Positions 8,758-16,739 of a stretch of 64,000 nt of DNA are shown piece by piece (the stretch's first letter is position 1; every line of letters starts with the position of its first letter). Made by a program: the position numbers and the translations under genes. A model generated the notes under the pieces. That model was not told the origin of the DNA. It was given only the letters and a program-made list of their open reading frames with translations, and did no database searches. The stretch comes from Aestuariispira insulae (GTDB taxonomy: Bacteria; Pseudomonadota; Alphaproteobacteria; UBA8366; Aestuariispiraceae), in assembly GCF_003385955.1 (NCBI RefSeq), contig NZ_QRDW01000004.1, positions 186,001 through 250,000 of the forward strand, written 5' to 3'.

Positions 8758-9659
8758 CCATGCCAGATAATATGCGGTCGGGTTTTGTAGCCCTCATCGG
8801 CGCGCCAAATGCCGGAAAGTCGACCTTGTTGAACCGGTTTGTCGGCGCGAAGGTCTCGATCGTCACACATAAGGTCCAAACCACTAGAACACGTGTGCTT
8901 GGTGTTGCCTTGGCTGGTGATGCTCAAATTGTTTTTGTCGATACGCCCGGGATTTTCACGCCTAAGCGCCGGCTGGATCGTGCTATGGTCGCGGCTGCCT
9001 GGGAAGGGGTGAACGATTCTGATCTGACGGTCCTTTTGATTGACGCCGAAGGTGGTTTGCGTCCGGATGTTCAAAACATTGTGGATGGTCTTGCCAAGTC
9101 AAATAAGAAGGCTGTGCTCGCCCTCAATAAGATTGACGCGGTTAAGCGTGAAGATCTTCTTGCATTGGCAGCCAAGCTCAATGAAAGCGGTGTTTTCACC
9201 GATACTTTCATGATTTCGGCCTTGAAGGGCGACGGCACCAAGGATCTTCTGGAACATCTTTCCAATGCCATGAAGCCCGGCCCTTGGATGTTCCCGGAAG
9301 AACAGCTGACAGACATGCCTATGATGCTGTTATCCGCGGAAATTACCCGAGAGAAGCTTTTCTTGAATGTTCATCAGGAACTGCCTTATGAACTGACGGT
9401 TGAAACCGAGACCTGGGAAAATTTCAAGGATGGCAGTGTTAAGATCGAGCAGACAATATACGTCAGCCGGGAAAGCCAGCGTGCGATCATTCTGGGGAAG
9501 GGCGGGCAGCGTGTGAAACGCATTGGTGCCGCCGCGCGCGAGGAATTGCAGGAGATGCTTGAACGGCGCGTTCATCTGATGCTCTACGTTAAAGTCAGGG
9601 AAAACTGGTCTGATGATCCCTCGCGCTACAAGTTGTGGAACCTGGATTACAATGCCTGA
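8754..9659 (+). CDS. era: GTPase Era
   Basis: Essential GTPase in 16S rRNA maturation and 30S assembly. The G1 motif GAPNAGKST, G3 DTPG and G4 NKID are intact, and a C-terminal KH domain contains GKGGQRVKRIG. Length is 301 residues. It overlaps rnc by 4 bp and ends the rpoZ-era cluster. The usual downstream recO is absent; a strong terminator follows instead. Confidence 0.96.
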   Translation: MTMPDNMRSGFVALIGAPNAGKSTLLNRFVGAKVSIVTHKVQTTRTRVLGVALAGDAQIVFVDTPGIFTPKRRLDRAMVAAAWEGVNDSDLTVLLIDAEGGLRPDVQNIVDGLAKSNKKAVLALNKIDAVKREDLLALAAKLNESGVFTDTFMISALKGDGTKDLLEHLSNAMKPGPWMFPEEQLTDMPMMLLSAEITREKLFLNVHQELPYELTVETETWENFKDGSVKIEQTIYVSRESQRAIILGKGGQRVKRIGAAAREELQEMLERRVHLMLYVKVRENWSDDPSRYKLWNLDYNA

Positions 9660-9712
9660 CCACGCCAGTTGTTAAGCCTGGGAAATGACCTATCGGCAAA
9701 GATGTTATTCTT

Positions 9713-9744
9713 AAGGCCTCGTTGCAGTGTTGCAGCGGGGCCTT
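9713..9744 (+). terminator. Intrinsic terminator-like hairpin after era
   Basis: AAGGCCTCGTTGCA and TGCAGCGGGGCCTT pair over 14 positions (two G-T wobbles) around a GTGT loop, followed by a moderately T-rich CATTGTTATTG. It closes the rpoZ-era transcription unit. Confidence 0.65.
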
Positions 9745-9779
9745 CATTGTTATTGCAGATCAATTGCTTGTGAGGGGGT

Positions 9780-10172
9780 ATGGCGATCAAGGTTACACAT
9801 TTGGACCATTTTGTCCTAACGGTCGCGGATATTGACCGGACCTGTGATTTTTATCAATCCGTGTTTGGTATGCGCCGGGAAGATTTTGGCGAGGGCCGGA
9901 CCTGTCTCGTCTTTGGATCGCAGAAAATAAATTTACACCTGGTTGGCAAAGAACTGGAACCCAAGGCAAGGGCAGCTGGCCCCGGGACCGGTGATATCTG
10001 CCTGATCACGCAAGCATCCGCCGATGAGATCGGGCGTCATCTCTCTGCGTTTGATGTGGAAATTATTGATGGCCCGGTCCTGCGCACGGGCGCGCAGGGG
10101 CCGATCACATCCTATTATTTTCGAGATCCGGACGGCAATCTGCTGGAATTATCCTGTTATGGCGACGCCTAA
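9780..10172 (+). CDS. VOC family protein (glyoxalase/extradiol dioxygenase fold)
   Basis: A 130-residue single-module vicinal-oxygen-chelate protein with two beta-alpha-beta-beta-beta repeats. Candidate metal ligands are His10 in LDHFVLTV, a His in KINLHLVG and the Glu in DPDGNLLELSCY. The family includes glyoxalase I, fosfomycin-modifying enzymes and ring-cleavage dioxygenases, and this sequence does not decide among them. It converges on hisI with a 4-nt CTAA in which both stops overlap. Confidence 0.8.
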   Translation: MAIKVTHLDHFVLTVADIDRTCDFYQSVFGMRREDFGEGRTCLVFGSQKINLHLVGKELEPKARAAGPGTGDICLITQASADEIGRHLSAFDVEIIDGPVLRTGAQGPITSYYFRDPDGNLLELSCYGDA

Positions 10173-10579
10173 CGCAGTTTGCGGATGCCGGCAGGTTCCA
10201 GTTTGTCACCGCCCACCGGAATGGAGCGATAAAAACAGCTTTCATATCCGACATGGCAGCATCCGCCGTCCCCGCCAGGGAGAATCTTGATCCAGATGGC
10301 ATCCTGGTCGCAATCCGTCCGAATGTCAGTCACTTTTTGAACCTGGCCGCTGGTAGCGCCCTTATGCCACAGCTCTCCCCTGGAGCGGCTCCAATAATGG
10401 GCTTCTCCGGTCTGGATGGTCAGTTCCAGCGATTCTTCATTCATATAGGCCATCATCAGGACATCGCCGGTTTTCGCATGGGTGGCAACCACGGGTAATA
10501 AACCGTCCGAACCGAATTTGGGGGCAAAGACACTGCCTTCCTCCAATTCTGATTTGCTGAGCTTGTTGCGTTCGGTCAT
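10169..10579 (-). CDS. hisI: Phosphoribosyl-AMP cyclohydrolase
   Basis: Opens the purine ring of PR-AMP in the third step of histidine biosynthesis. Diagnostic motifs are EAHYWSRSRGELWHKG, the Mg2+-binding DCDQDA, and GCCHVGYESCFYR with zinc-binding Cys. The ATG at 10579 gives 136 residues (MTERNKLSK). A longer open frame reaches 10651, but it crosses a terminator hairpin and is not credible. This is a stand-alone HisI without HisE, and no other his gene is near. Confidence 0.93.
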   Translation of the reverse strand: MTERNKLSKSELEEGSVFAPKFGSDGLLPVVATHAKTGDVLMMAYMNEESLELTIQTGEAHYWSRSRGELWHKGATSGQVQKVTDIRTDCDQDAIWIKILPGGDGGCCHVGYESCFYRSIPVGGDKLEPAGIRKLR

Positions 10580-10597
10580 GAGCTGTAATCCCTGATG

Positions 10598-10633
10598 CAA
10601 AAACAAAAATCCCCCGGAGCAGGCCCCGGGAGA
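10598..10633 (-). terminator. Leftward intrinsic terminator after the GGDEF gene
   Basis: On the minus strand TCTCCCGG pairs with CCGGGGGA (one wobble) around an eight-base loop, followed by TTTTTGTTTTT. It separates the diguanylate cyclase transcript from hisI and supports the short hisI start. Confidence 0.75.
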
Positions 10634-10671
10634 GGTATGTCGTAGCTTCACGTTTGAGACAAGGATTATTG

Positions 10672-11391
10672 TTAGCGCATGCGTGCAAGGCGCACCGTCA
10701 TGGGGGCTGTTTCAGACCGCTTGGACGAGTACATATTCACATCCGCCTGATGCATGATCACGTCCGCATCAGTATCGGGGCCGTAATATTCAACGCCGAC
10801 ACTGGCGGCAACCTTGATGCTTTGACCGCGCCAGGGCACGGTGAGCGCATTGAGCGAATCAGAAAGTTGTTTCGCCTTTTTAGAACCAAGATCCTTGCTG
10901 GTGCCGGAGAGGATTACCGCAAATTCGTCGCCGCCAAGGCGGGAAACAGCATCCAGCTGTCGCGTTTGGCGGGACAAGAGAGTTGCAACCGAAGCAAGCA
11001 CCAAATCACCTGCAGTATGGCCGAAAGTGTCATTAATTTGTTTGAAGCCGTCCAGGTCAATCATCAAAAGCACACCGGACTCATCTTGTCGGCGGGCACG
11101 TTCCAGGCTGCGCTCCAGGGCTTTTCTAAACCCACGACGGTTTAGAATGCCCGTCACTTCGTCCGTTACGGACAATCGACGCAAACGGGTCAGCTCCCGG
11201 CCTAGCTTTTCCAGCGCTTCTTGGGCACTGGCAGCATCCCGGATCGCACTTTCCAAAAGCTTGCGATAGGCAACATCAGGCTCTGTCTCCGGATCGATGG
11301 ATGAAAGGAGCCTGTTGGTTACAGCACGAAGCTGGTTGCGTTCCTCATCCGTCTCCTGAGAAATCAGGATGGTTTCTAGCTGTTTTTCCAT
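10672..11391 (-). CDS. Diguanylate cyclase (GGDEF), soluble
   Basis: A 239-residue cytoplasmic protein making c-di-GMP from GTP. The first 75 residues are helical and probably a dimerising coiled coil, with no recognised sensor. The GGDEF domain has LSVTDEVTGILNRRGF, MIDLDGFKQINDTFGH and an intact LGGDEFAV. RQLD five residues before the GGDEF is the RxxD inhibitory site, so product feedback is expected. It stands alone with its own terminator. The 200 bases upstream hold its promoter. Confidence 0.92.
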   Translation of the reverse strand: MEKQLETILISQETDEERNQLRAVTNRLLSSIDPETEPDVAYRKLLESAIRDAASAQEALEKLGRELTRLRRLSVTDEVTGILNRRGFRKALERSLERARRQDESGVLLMIDLDGFKQINDTFGHTAGDLVLASVATLLSRQTRQLDAVSRLGGDEFAVILSGTSKDLGSKKAKQLSDSLNALTVPWRGQSIKVAASVGVEYYGPDTDADVIMHQADVNMYSSKRSETAPMTVRLARMR

Positions 11392-11551
11392 TATCGGTTC
11401 TCCCGATGCCTTTGACTTCTCTCCGGCAACGCCGCCGGGTCATTTGACGCATTTGCAGATACGATTCGCAATTCCTGTGCCATATTGTGGATATGGAAAA
11501 AATACAGTTGTAGTTAACGGTTAGCAGGCTCAATGGGGAAAGGTCGGAATC

Positions 11552-11573
11552 AATTGCCCGGAACTAGGCAATT
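11552..11573. terminator. Possible weak hairpin downstream of dinB
   Basis: AATTGCC and GGCAATT form a 7-bp stem with an 8-base loop about 20 bp after the dinB stop. There is no T-tract on the dinB side, so intrinsic termination is doubtful. Confidence 0.25.
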
Positions 11574-11591
11574 TTGGTTCGCAGTTTTTGC

Positions 11592-12887
11592 CTATTGAGG
11601 CGGAAAGCCTTTGACAAGAGCTGATGGCCCAAGTTTTTCACGGATCTCCGTGATCGTTTTATCCAAATGTGCCTTTCTAAGAGAGTCCGGATTTGCGAGG
11701 CTTGGTGGATCTGCTTCAGATGCTTCGACCAATTCTGAGCCACCAATTCCCATCAGGCGATATGCGGTTCCGTTGATTTCCGGTTTCAGAAGATCCAGGC
11801 CGATGTTGAAAAAAATTTCAGCCCGCTGGGTTGGATCCGGCAATGTCTTGCTCCGGGTGATCAAGTGGAAATCCCGATCCTTGAGCTTCAGGGTAACCGT
11901 TCGGGCTCCATAGCCTTTCTTCTGCATGCGGGCGGAGAGCTTATCACACATCTTGGACAGCTCGGCGGCAAGGATTTCGAAACTATCGATATCCGTATCG
12001 AAGGTGTATTCCACCGAAATGCTTTTGGTTTCCGATTCGGGTTCAACCTTCCGGCTGTCTTGACCCCTTGCAAATCTGTACAACCTGCGGCCCATCACAC
12101 CATATCGCTTGATCAGGCTATGCTCATCTTCCCGCAGCAGATCGCCAATGACCTGAAAACCATTTTGGTTGAGCTTTTTCTCAAGGGCCTTGCCCACCCC
12201 CCAGATCATATTCACTGGTTTGTCGGCAAGGAACGTTTGCGCTTCCTTCTGACCGATGATCGCGAAGCCCCTTGGCTTCTCAAGGTCTGAGGCCACCTTG
12301 GCAAGGAATTTATTGTAGCTGAGCCCCACAGAGGCGGAGACCCCGATCCGGTTTTCGATGCGCCGGATGAGACCCGCCAAAGTTTGGGCTGGCGGGGTGC
12401 CGTGCAAACGCTCGGTGCCCGCCAGATCCAGGAAAGCCTCATCGATGGAAAGTGGTTCAACCAGAGGAGTAACTGCACGCATTAATTTCCTGATCTCTTG
12501 GCCTACGGCAGCATATTTCTCCATATTCGGGCGGATCACCACGGCATCGGGGCAGAGATCCAGTGCCTTATACATCGGCATGGCAGAGCGCACACCATAA
12601 ACCCTTGCGACATAACAGGCTGCCGAGACCACACCCCGATGACCGCCGCCAATAATGACAGGCTTGTCCCGCAGGCTGGGATCATCCCGTTTTTCAACGG
12701 TCGCGTAGAAGGAATCACAATCGATATGGGCAAGGGAAAGGGACGGCAATTCATCATGAATGGCCAAACGGGGTGAGCCGCAGCGCGGGCAACGGCCATC
12801 ACCCGGCGCACCAGCCCACAAATGCAGGCAATCACGGCAAAGAGAATGCAAATCAGGATGGTCGTTCAACGCTCTTCTATATCCCAT
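11592..12887 (-). CDS. dinB: DNA polymerase IV with N-terminal zinc ribbon
   Basis: A Y-family translesion polymerase of 431 residues. An N-terminal zinc ribbon (Cys17-x2-Cys20 and Cys33-x2-Cys36) precedes the catalytic core, which has IDCDSFYATVEKRDDP, the SIDEAF carboxylates and SYNKFLAKVASDLEKP, then the helix-hairpin-helix IWGVGK and the little-finger domain. It ends without an obvious beta-clamp motif. The ATG at 12887 lies inside the 3' end of the ROK gene (22-bp overlap), so the two are cotranscribed and probably translationally coupled. No clear LexA box precedes the pair. Confidence 0.94.
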   Translation of the reverse strand: MGYRRALNDHPDLHSLCRDCLHLWAGAPGDGRCPRCGSPRLAIHDELPSLSLAHIDCDSFYATVEKRDDPSLRDKPVIIGGGHRGVVSAACYVARVYGVRSAMPMYKALDLCPDAVVIRPNMEKYAAVGQEIRKLMRAVTPLVEPLSIDEAFLDLAGTERLHGTPPAQTLAGLIRRIENRIGVSASVGLSYNKFLAKVASDLEKPRGFAIIGQKEAQTFLADKPVNMIWGVGKALEKKLNQNGFQVIGDLLREDEHSLIKRYGVMGRRLYRFARGQDSRKVEPESETKSISVEYTFDTDIDSFEILAAELSKMCDKLSARMQKKGYGARTVTLKLKDRDFHLITRSKTLPDPTQRAEIFFNIGLDLLKPEINGTAYRLMGIGGSELVEASEADPPSLANPDSLRKAHLDKTITEIREKLGPSALVKGFPPQ

Positions 12888-13780
12888 AACCAGGCGGCCC
12901 CCCGGACGCCGCTGGCGTCACCGTGGCGGGGCGGCAGGATTTTCGTTTCAATGCTATCAGAAAAGGCGAAGGACTGCAGTAGATCCGGCAGGGTCCGATA
13001 GAGGCGGTCAATGCGTGAAAGGCCACCACCAAGGATGATCGCATCAGGATCCAGCATGTTGACCACGCCAGCCAATCCGCGGGCCAGCCTGTTTTCAAAG
13101 AGAGAAAAGACCGGGCCGGCAATGGGGTGGTCTTCTTCTGCCAGCAGCGCGATCTGCGTCGCGCGCAGAGGGGGGCCGCCTGCTTCGACGAACTGCTTCT
13201 CAAGGGCGGGCCCTTTGATCAGGCTTTCGATGCACCCTTGTTTGCCGCAATAGCAAGGGGTGGACCGCTCACGATCATCCTGTGGCCAGGGCAGGGGACT
13301 GTGACCCCATTCACCGGCAATCCGGTTGCATCCGTCGATAACCTGCCTGTTGATGGAAATCCCGCCGCCGATACCGGTGCCGAGTATAACACCAAACACG
13401 GAATTGAAACCGGCACCGGCACCATCAATCGACTCAGAGAGCGTGAAGCAATTGGCATCATTCATCATTCTCACAGGACGTTCCAGACGGGCTTCGAGAT
13501 CCTCCTTCAATGGCCGCCCATTAAGGTAAGTGGAATTGGCATTCTTGATCAGGCCAGTTTTGGGGGATATTGCACCGGGCATGCCGATCCCGACCGAACA
13601 TGGTTGGCCGCATTGCCGCTCAATGTCGAAAACAAGCTCTTTCAACCGGTCGAGGACGGTTTCATATTCCCATGCAGGGGTGTCAATTCGGTCGTGGTGG
13701 TGTTCTTTGCCGGTATCGTCAAGGGCGATTGATTCGATCTTGGTGCCTCCCAGATCGATCCCGATGCGGATCTTCTTCAT
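12866..13780 (-). CDS. mak: ROK-family fructokinase (Mak-like)
   Basis: A 304-residue sugar kinase of the ROK family. It has the ATP phosphate-binding GIDLGGTKIESIAL, the substrate loop KNANSTYLNGRPL, GTGIGGGISINR, and the zinc site built from GEWGHSPLPW and CYCGKQGCIESL. The segments NMLDPDAIILGGGLS and HGDASGVRGAAWLW resemble E. coli Mak closely, so D-fructose phosphorylation is the best guess; N-acetylglucosamine or glucose are alternatives. It precedes and overlaps dinB, with no metabolic partner nearby. Confidence 0.88.
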   Translation of the reverse strand: MKKIRIGIDLGGTKIESIALDDTGKEHHHDRIDTPAWEYETVLDRLKELVFDIERQCGQPCSVGIGMPGAISPKTGLIKNANSTYLNGRPLKEDLEARLERPVRMMNDANCFTLSESIDGAGAGFNSVFGVILGTGIGGGISINRQVIDGCNRIAGEWGHSPLPWPQDDRERSTPCYCGKQGCIESLIKGPALEKQFVEAGGPPLRATQIALLAEEDHPIAGPVFSLFENRLARGLAGVVNMLDPDAIILGGGLSRIDRLYRTLPDLLQSFAFSDSIETKILPPRHGDASGVRGAAWLWDIEER

Positions 13781-13988
13781 GCCGGTTCTACCGATGTGTT
13801 TATAGCTATTTTATTGTGCTATGCAGGGATTTGGAACAATTGATAAAAAATGCTTCTGGGCTACGGATTTAGGTGGCTTTAATAGTTTATTTGTGTTGTC
13901 ATGATAGCGTGCTCGAGAGGAGCCGTTATGTTTTTAAATGCGGCATCCCGGAAAGATGGTCGCCAGATAACAGGGTAGAGAAGGTATC

Positions 13989-14354
13989 ATGTCCAAAACA
14001 GTTATGATTGTCGAGGACAACGAACTCAATATGAAGTTGTTCCATGATCTGCTGGAAGCACGGGGCTATAACATCCTGGAAACAAGAGACGGCATGGAAG
14101 CGCTGAAAATGGCGCGAACCGAGAAACCTGATCTGATCCTGATGGATATCCAGCTTCCCGAAGTATCGGGGTTGGAAGTGACCAAATGGTTGAAGGAAGA
14201 TGATGACTTGCGGTCGATCCCGGTCATTGCCGTCACGGCATTTGCCATGAAAGGTGACGAGGAGAAAATCCGGGAGGGCGGTTGCGAAGCCTATATCGCA
14301 AAACCGATCTCGGTCAGCAGTTTTCTTGCGACCGTCGAACAGTTTTTAAGCTAA
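13989..14354 (+). CDS. divK: Single-domain response regulator DivK
   Basis: A 121-residue receiver domain with no output. Phospho-acceptor Asp53 lies in [13 protein letters not shown], the acidic pair in IVEDNELN and the conserved Lys in YIAKPIS. In Caulobacter DivK links DivJ/PleC kinases to DivL-CckA and so to CtrA. It lies 18 bp upstream of pleD, the standard alphaproteobacterial pair, and both are probably one transcript. Promoter elements in the 208 bp upstream are not clear to me. Confidence 0.93.
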   Translation: MSKTVMIVEDNELNMKLFHDLLEARGYNILETRDGMEALKMARTEKPDLILMDIQLPEVSGLEVTKWLKEDDDLRSIPVIAVTAFAMKGDEEKIREGGCEAYIAKPISVSSFLATVEQFLS

Positions 14355-14372
14355 CACGCAGAATGTGGTGAT

Positions 14373-15809
14373 ATGACAGCCAGGGTTCTCGTTGTTGACG
14401 ACTTAAAACCGAACGTCAAACTTCTCGAAGCAAAGCTTACTGCCGAGTATTTTGATGTTATTACCGCCAGTGACGGTCCGTCCGCCCTAGTCGCTGTGGA
14501 TGAACATTCCCCCGATATCATCCTTTTGGATGTGATGATGCCCGGCATGGATGGTTTTGAAGTCTGCCGCCGGATTAAGGAAAATCCGGCCACCATGCAT
14601 ATTCCCGTCATCATGGTCACGGCCTTGTCTGACAGTACGGATCGGGTGAGGGGGCTTGAGTCCGGTGCTGATGATTTCCTGACCAAACCGGTGAATGATA
14701 CGGCCATGTTCGCTCGTGTCCGGTCTTTGGTACGGCTCAAGATGATGACGGATGAATGGCGGCTGCGGGAGCAAACTTCCGGGCAGCTAGGCGTTATTCG
14801 CAATGAAGAGCCGCTATCGACGGTTGATGCCTCCCATGCACAGGTTCTGGTGGTTGAGGATAGTCGTGTCGATAGTGCCAAGATTGTTGATACGCTGGCT
14901 CAGGATAATGACGATGTGATTGCCGTCACAAACCTGACGGATGCGGAAGCGCAACTGGCTGAAAAGCGATTTGAGCTGGTGGTGATCAATCTCAGGCTTC
15001 GCCAGGAAGACGCTCTTCGTTTCTGCAGCCATATGCGCGCAAAAGAAGTGACGCGCGCAACACCCATTCTGATGGTGGCGGAAGAAGATGACACGGATCG
15101 CCTGGCCAAGGGGCTTGATCTTGGAATCAATGACTATTTGATCAAGCCGATCGACCGGAACGAATTGCTGGCCAGAAGCCGGACACAGATCCGTCGCCAG
15201 CGTTATCAGGACCGTTTGCGGGATAATTATGAGCGCAGCCTCGCCATGGCGCTTACGGACAGCCTGACAGGTTTGTATAACAGGCGTTATGTGACCGCGC
15301 ATCTGGGCGGCATGATCGAACAGCATGCCCGTAGTGGTAAGCCCTTGTCTTTGCTGGTTTTCGATATCGATTTTTTCAAGACGGTCAATGATTCCTATGG
15401 TCATGCTGCTGGTGATGAAGTTCTGATCGAGCTGTCCCAGCGTGTGGTCAAGAATGTCCGCAATGTGGATATGGTTGCCCGTATGGGCGGCGAGGAATTC
15501 ATGGTGATTATGCCGGATACGGATATGGAGATCGCTGCTTTGATCTCTGATCGGCTGCGTGATTATGTTTCCATGGATCCTTATGTGTTCCAGGAACAAC
15601 CCGAAGGCATAACCATCTCCATTTCCATTGGCCTGACCACCATGCAGAGTGATGACGATGCCGACAGCCTCTTCAAGAAGGCGGATGATGCTCTTTATGA
15701 AGCCAAGCGCCAGGGGCGCAACCGTGTTGTTGCCTGGATCGAAGGGGAGATGGTCCTGAAAGGCGCAGGCGAACCCGCGCAGCCTCATGGTGGGCGTAAG
15801 CCGGTGTAA
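14373..15809 (+). CDS. pleD: Response regulator/diguanylate cyclase PleD
   Basis: A 478-residue REC-REC-GGDEF protein. The first receiver has Asp53 in IILLDVMMPGMDG and should be phosphorylated. The second receiver (about 150-270) has Asn where the phospho-Asp is expected (VVINLRLR), as in an adaptor receiver for dimerisation. The cyclase domain has ALTDSLTGLYNRRY, DFFKTVNDSYGH and an intact MGGEEF, preceded five residues earlier by RNVD, an RxxD inhibitory site. In Caulobacter PleD drives the swarmer-to-stalked transition through c-di-GMP. It is cotranscribed with divK. Confidence 0.95.
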   Translation: MTARVLVVDDLKPNVKLLEAKLTAEYFDVITASDGPSALVAVDEHSPDIILLDVMMPGMDGFEVCRRIKENPATMHIPVIMVTALSDSTDRVRGLESGADDFLTKPVNDTAMFARVRSLVRLKMMTDEWRLREQTSGQLGVIRNEEPLSTVDASHAQVLVVEDSRVDSAKIVDTLAQDNDDVIAVTNLTDAEAQLAEKRFELVVINLRLRQEDALRFCSHMRAKEVTRATPILMVAEEDDTDRLAKGLDLGINDYLIKPIDRNELLARSRTQIRRQRYQDRLRDNYERSLAMALTDSLTGLYNRRYVTAHLGGMIEQHARSGKPLSLLVFDIDFFKTVNDSYGHAAGDEVLIELSQRVVKNVRNVDMVARMGGEEFMVIMPDTDMEIAALISDRLRDYVSMDPYVFQEQPEGITISISIGLTTMQSDDDADSLFKKADDALYEAKRQGRNRVVAWIEGEMVLKGAGEPAQPHGGRKPV

Positions 15810-15856
15810 GGGCTTTTTCTATTAACGCGGCCTTAAACTCATTGATCCGCTTCGAA

Positions 15857-15890
15857 ATAAAAAAGGCTGCCAAAGGGCAGCCTTTTTTTC
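15857..15890. terminator. Bidirectional terminator between pleD and rpmG
   Basis: AAAAGGCTGCC and GGCAGCCTTTT form an 11-bp stem with an AAAG loop and continue into T7 on the plus strand and an A/T-rich tract on the minus strand. It can serve both convergent transcripts. Confidence 0.85.
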
Positions 15891-15911
15891 ATCAAACAAA
15901 AAGCCTGATGA

Positions 15912-16079
15912 TTATTTCATTTTGGACTCGCGGTATACGACATGCTTGCGCACAACCGGGTCGTATTTTTTGAGTTCCAATTTTTCGGTGATGTTCCGCG
16001 GGTTCTTCTTGGTGACATAGAAGTGACCGGTATCAGCGGTGCTCACCAGCTTGATTGCCATTGTAGCAGGTTTAGCCAT
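15912..16079 (-). CDS. rpmG: 50S ribosomal protein L33
   Basis: A 55-residue protein beginning [20 protein letters not shown], followed by [19 protein letters not shown] and [10 protein letters not shown], the whole L33 fold. It lacks the zinc-binding CxxC pairs, so this is the Cys-minus form typical of proteobacteria. The ATG is at 16079 and TAA at 15912-15914. It stands at the end of the long leftward block, 88 bp after the Nudix gene, and probably has its own promoter. Confidence 0.93.
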   Translation of the reverse strand: MAKPATMAIKLVSTADTGHFYVTKKNPRNITEKLELKKYDPVVRKHVVYRESKMK

Positions 16080-16167
16080 CGTAATCGTCCTGAATTGATG
16101 AGCGCCGTAGCGCCAAGTTCATTGAATCTGCCGGGCAAAATACATGGGAAATCCGCCAAGTCAAGTA

Positions 16168-16734
16168 TCAACTGGTCGTGCGGCTGTCGGTCCAGCTGAT
16201 TTCAAGACCTTCCGTGCCGTAAGTAAAGAGAGGGACAGGACCGGTATCCACTAAAGCTGTCGACAAACGGTGGTGATGCAAGGCCTGCTGCATGACCGCT
16301 GCGGTTATGTCGGCCAGCCACTGACGTGTGTTCTCCGCATGAGGGTCATACCAACCAATTGCTTCTAATTCCCCATCAACGTTGCCATTGGAGGTGAAAG
16401 TAGCCGGATCCATCATGTAAAACCGTGTGTCGAACCGAATCGGGCTTTCTTTGGGAGTGATGGCCCGGGCAATTTCCTTGTAGCGGGGAAGCTCTTCGGA
16501 ACAGTTGGACAAATGCCATCCCGTTTCTTCATGGCATTCCCGCAGGGCTGTTAGGATAGGAAGTTTTGGGTCTTCGTTATCTTCAACCCGCCCACCGGGG
16601 AAAACCAGGAAACCTGGCATGAACCGCAAAGTTTGCAGCCGCCGCCCCATCAGGAATTCTGGATGGCCGGTTGACCTGTTGTCTCTAAGTAGCACCAGGC
16701 TGGCTGCTGGGTATGGGGTTGCATAATCAGGCAA
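16168..16734 (-). CDS. Nudix hydrolase (NUDT19-like)
   Basis: A 188-residue Nudix protein, hydrolysing a nucleoside diphosphate linked to another moiety. The Nudix box is recognisable but expanded: FPGGRVEDNED is followed by ten residues rather than seven before RECHEETGW. The general-base and metal-binding Glu residues are intact. Such expanded boxes occur in NUDT19-like CoA diphosphatases, which makes CoA or acyl-CoA a possible substrate, by inference only. It starts 5 bp after the S41 protease stop, so they are cotranscribed. Confidence 0.85.
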   Translation of the reverse strand: MPDYATPYPAASLVLLRDNRSTGHPEFLMGRRLQTLRFMPGFLVFPGGRVEDNEDPKLPILTALRECHEETGWHLSNCSEELPRYKEIARAITPKESPIRFDTRFYMMDPATFTSNGNVDGELEAIGWYDPHAENTRQWLADITAAVMQQALHHHRLSTALVDTGPVPLFTYGTEGLEISWTDSRTTS

Positions 16735-16739
16735 GACAG

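Noticed and set aside
13781-13988. LexA or CtrA site upstream of the mak-dinB or divK genes
   Set aside because: The best LexA-like repeat (GTTC-N7-GTGT) has two mismatches, and I could not find TTAA-N7-TTAAC.
14814-15788. A 324-codon antisense frame over pleD
   Set aside because: Fully contained in pleD, no start context and no family resemblance.
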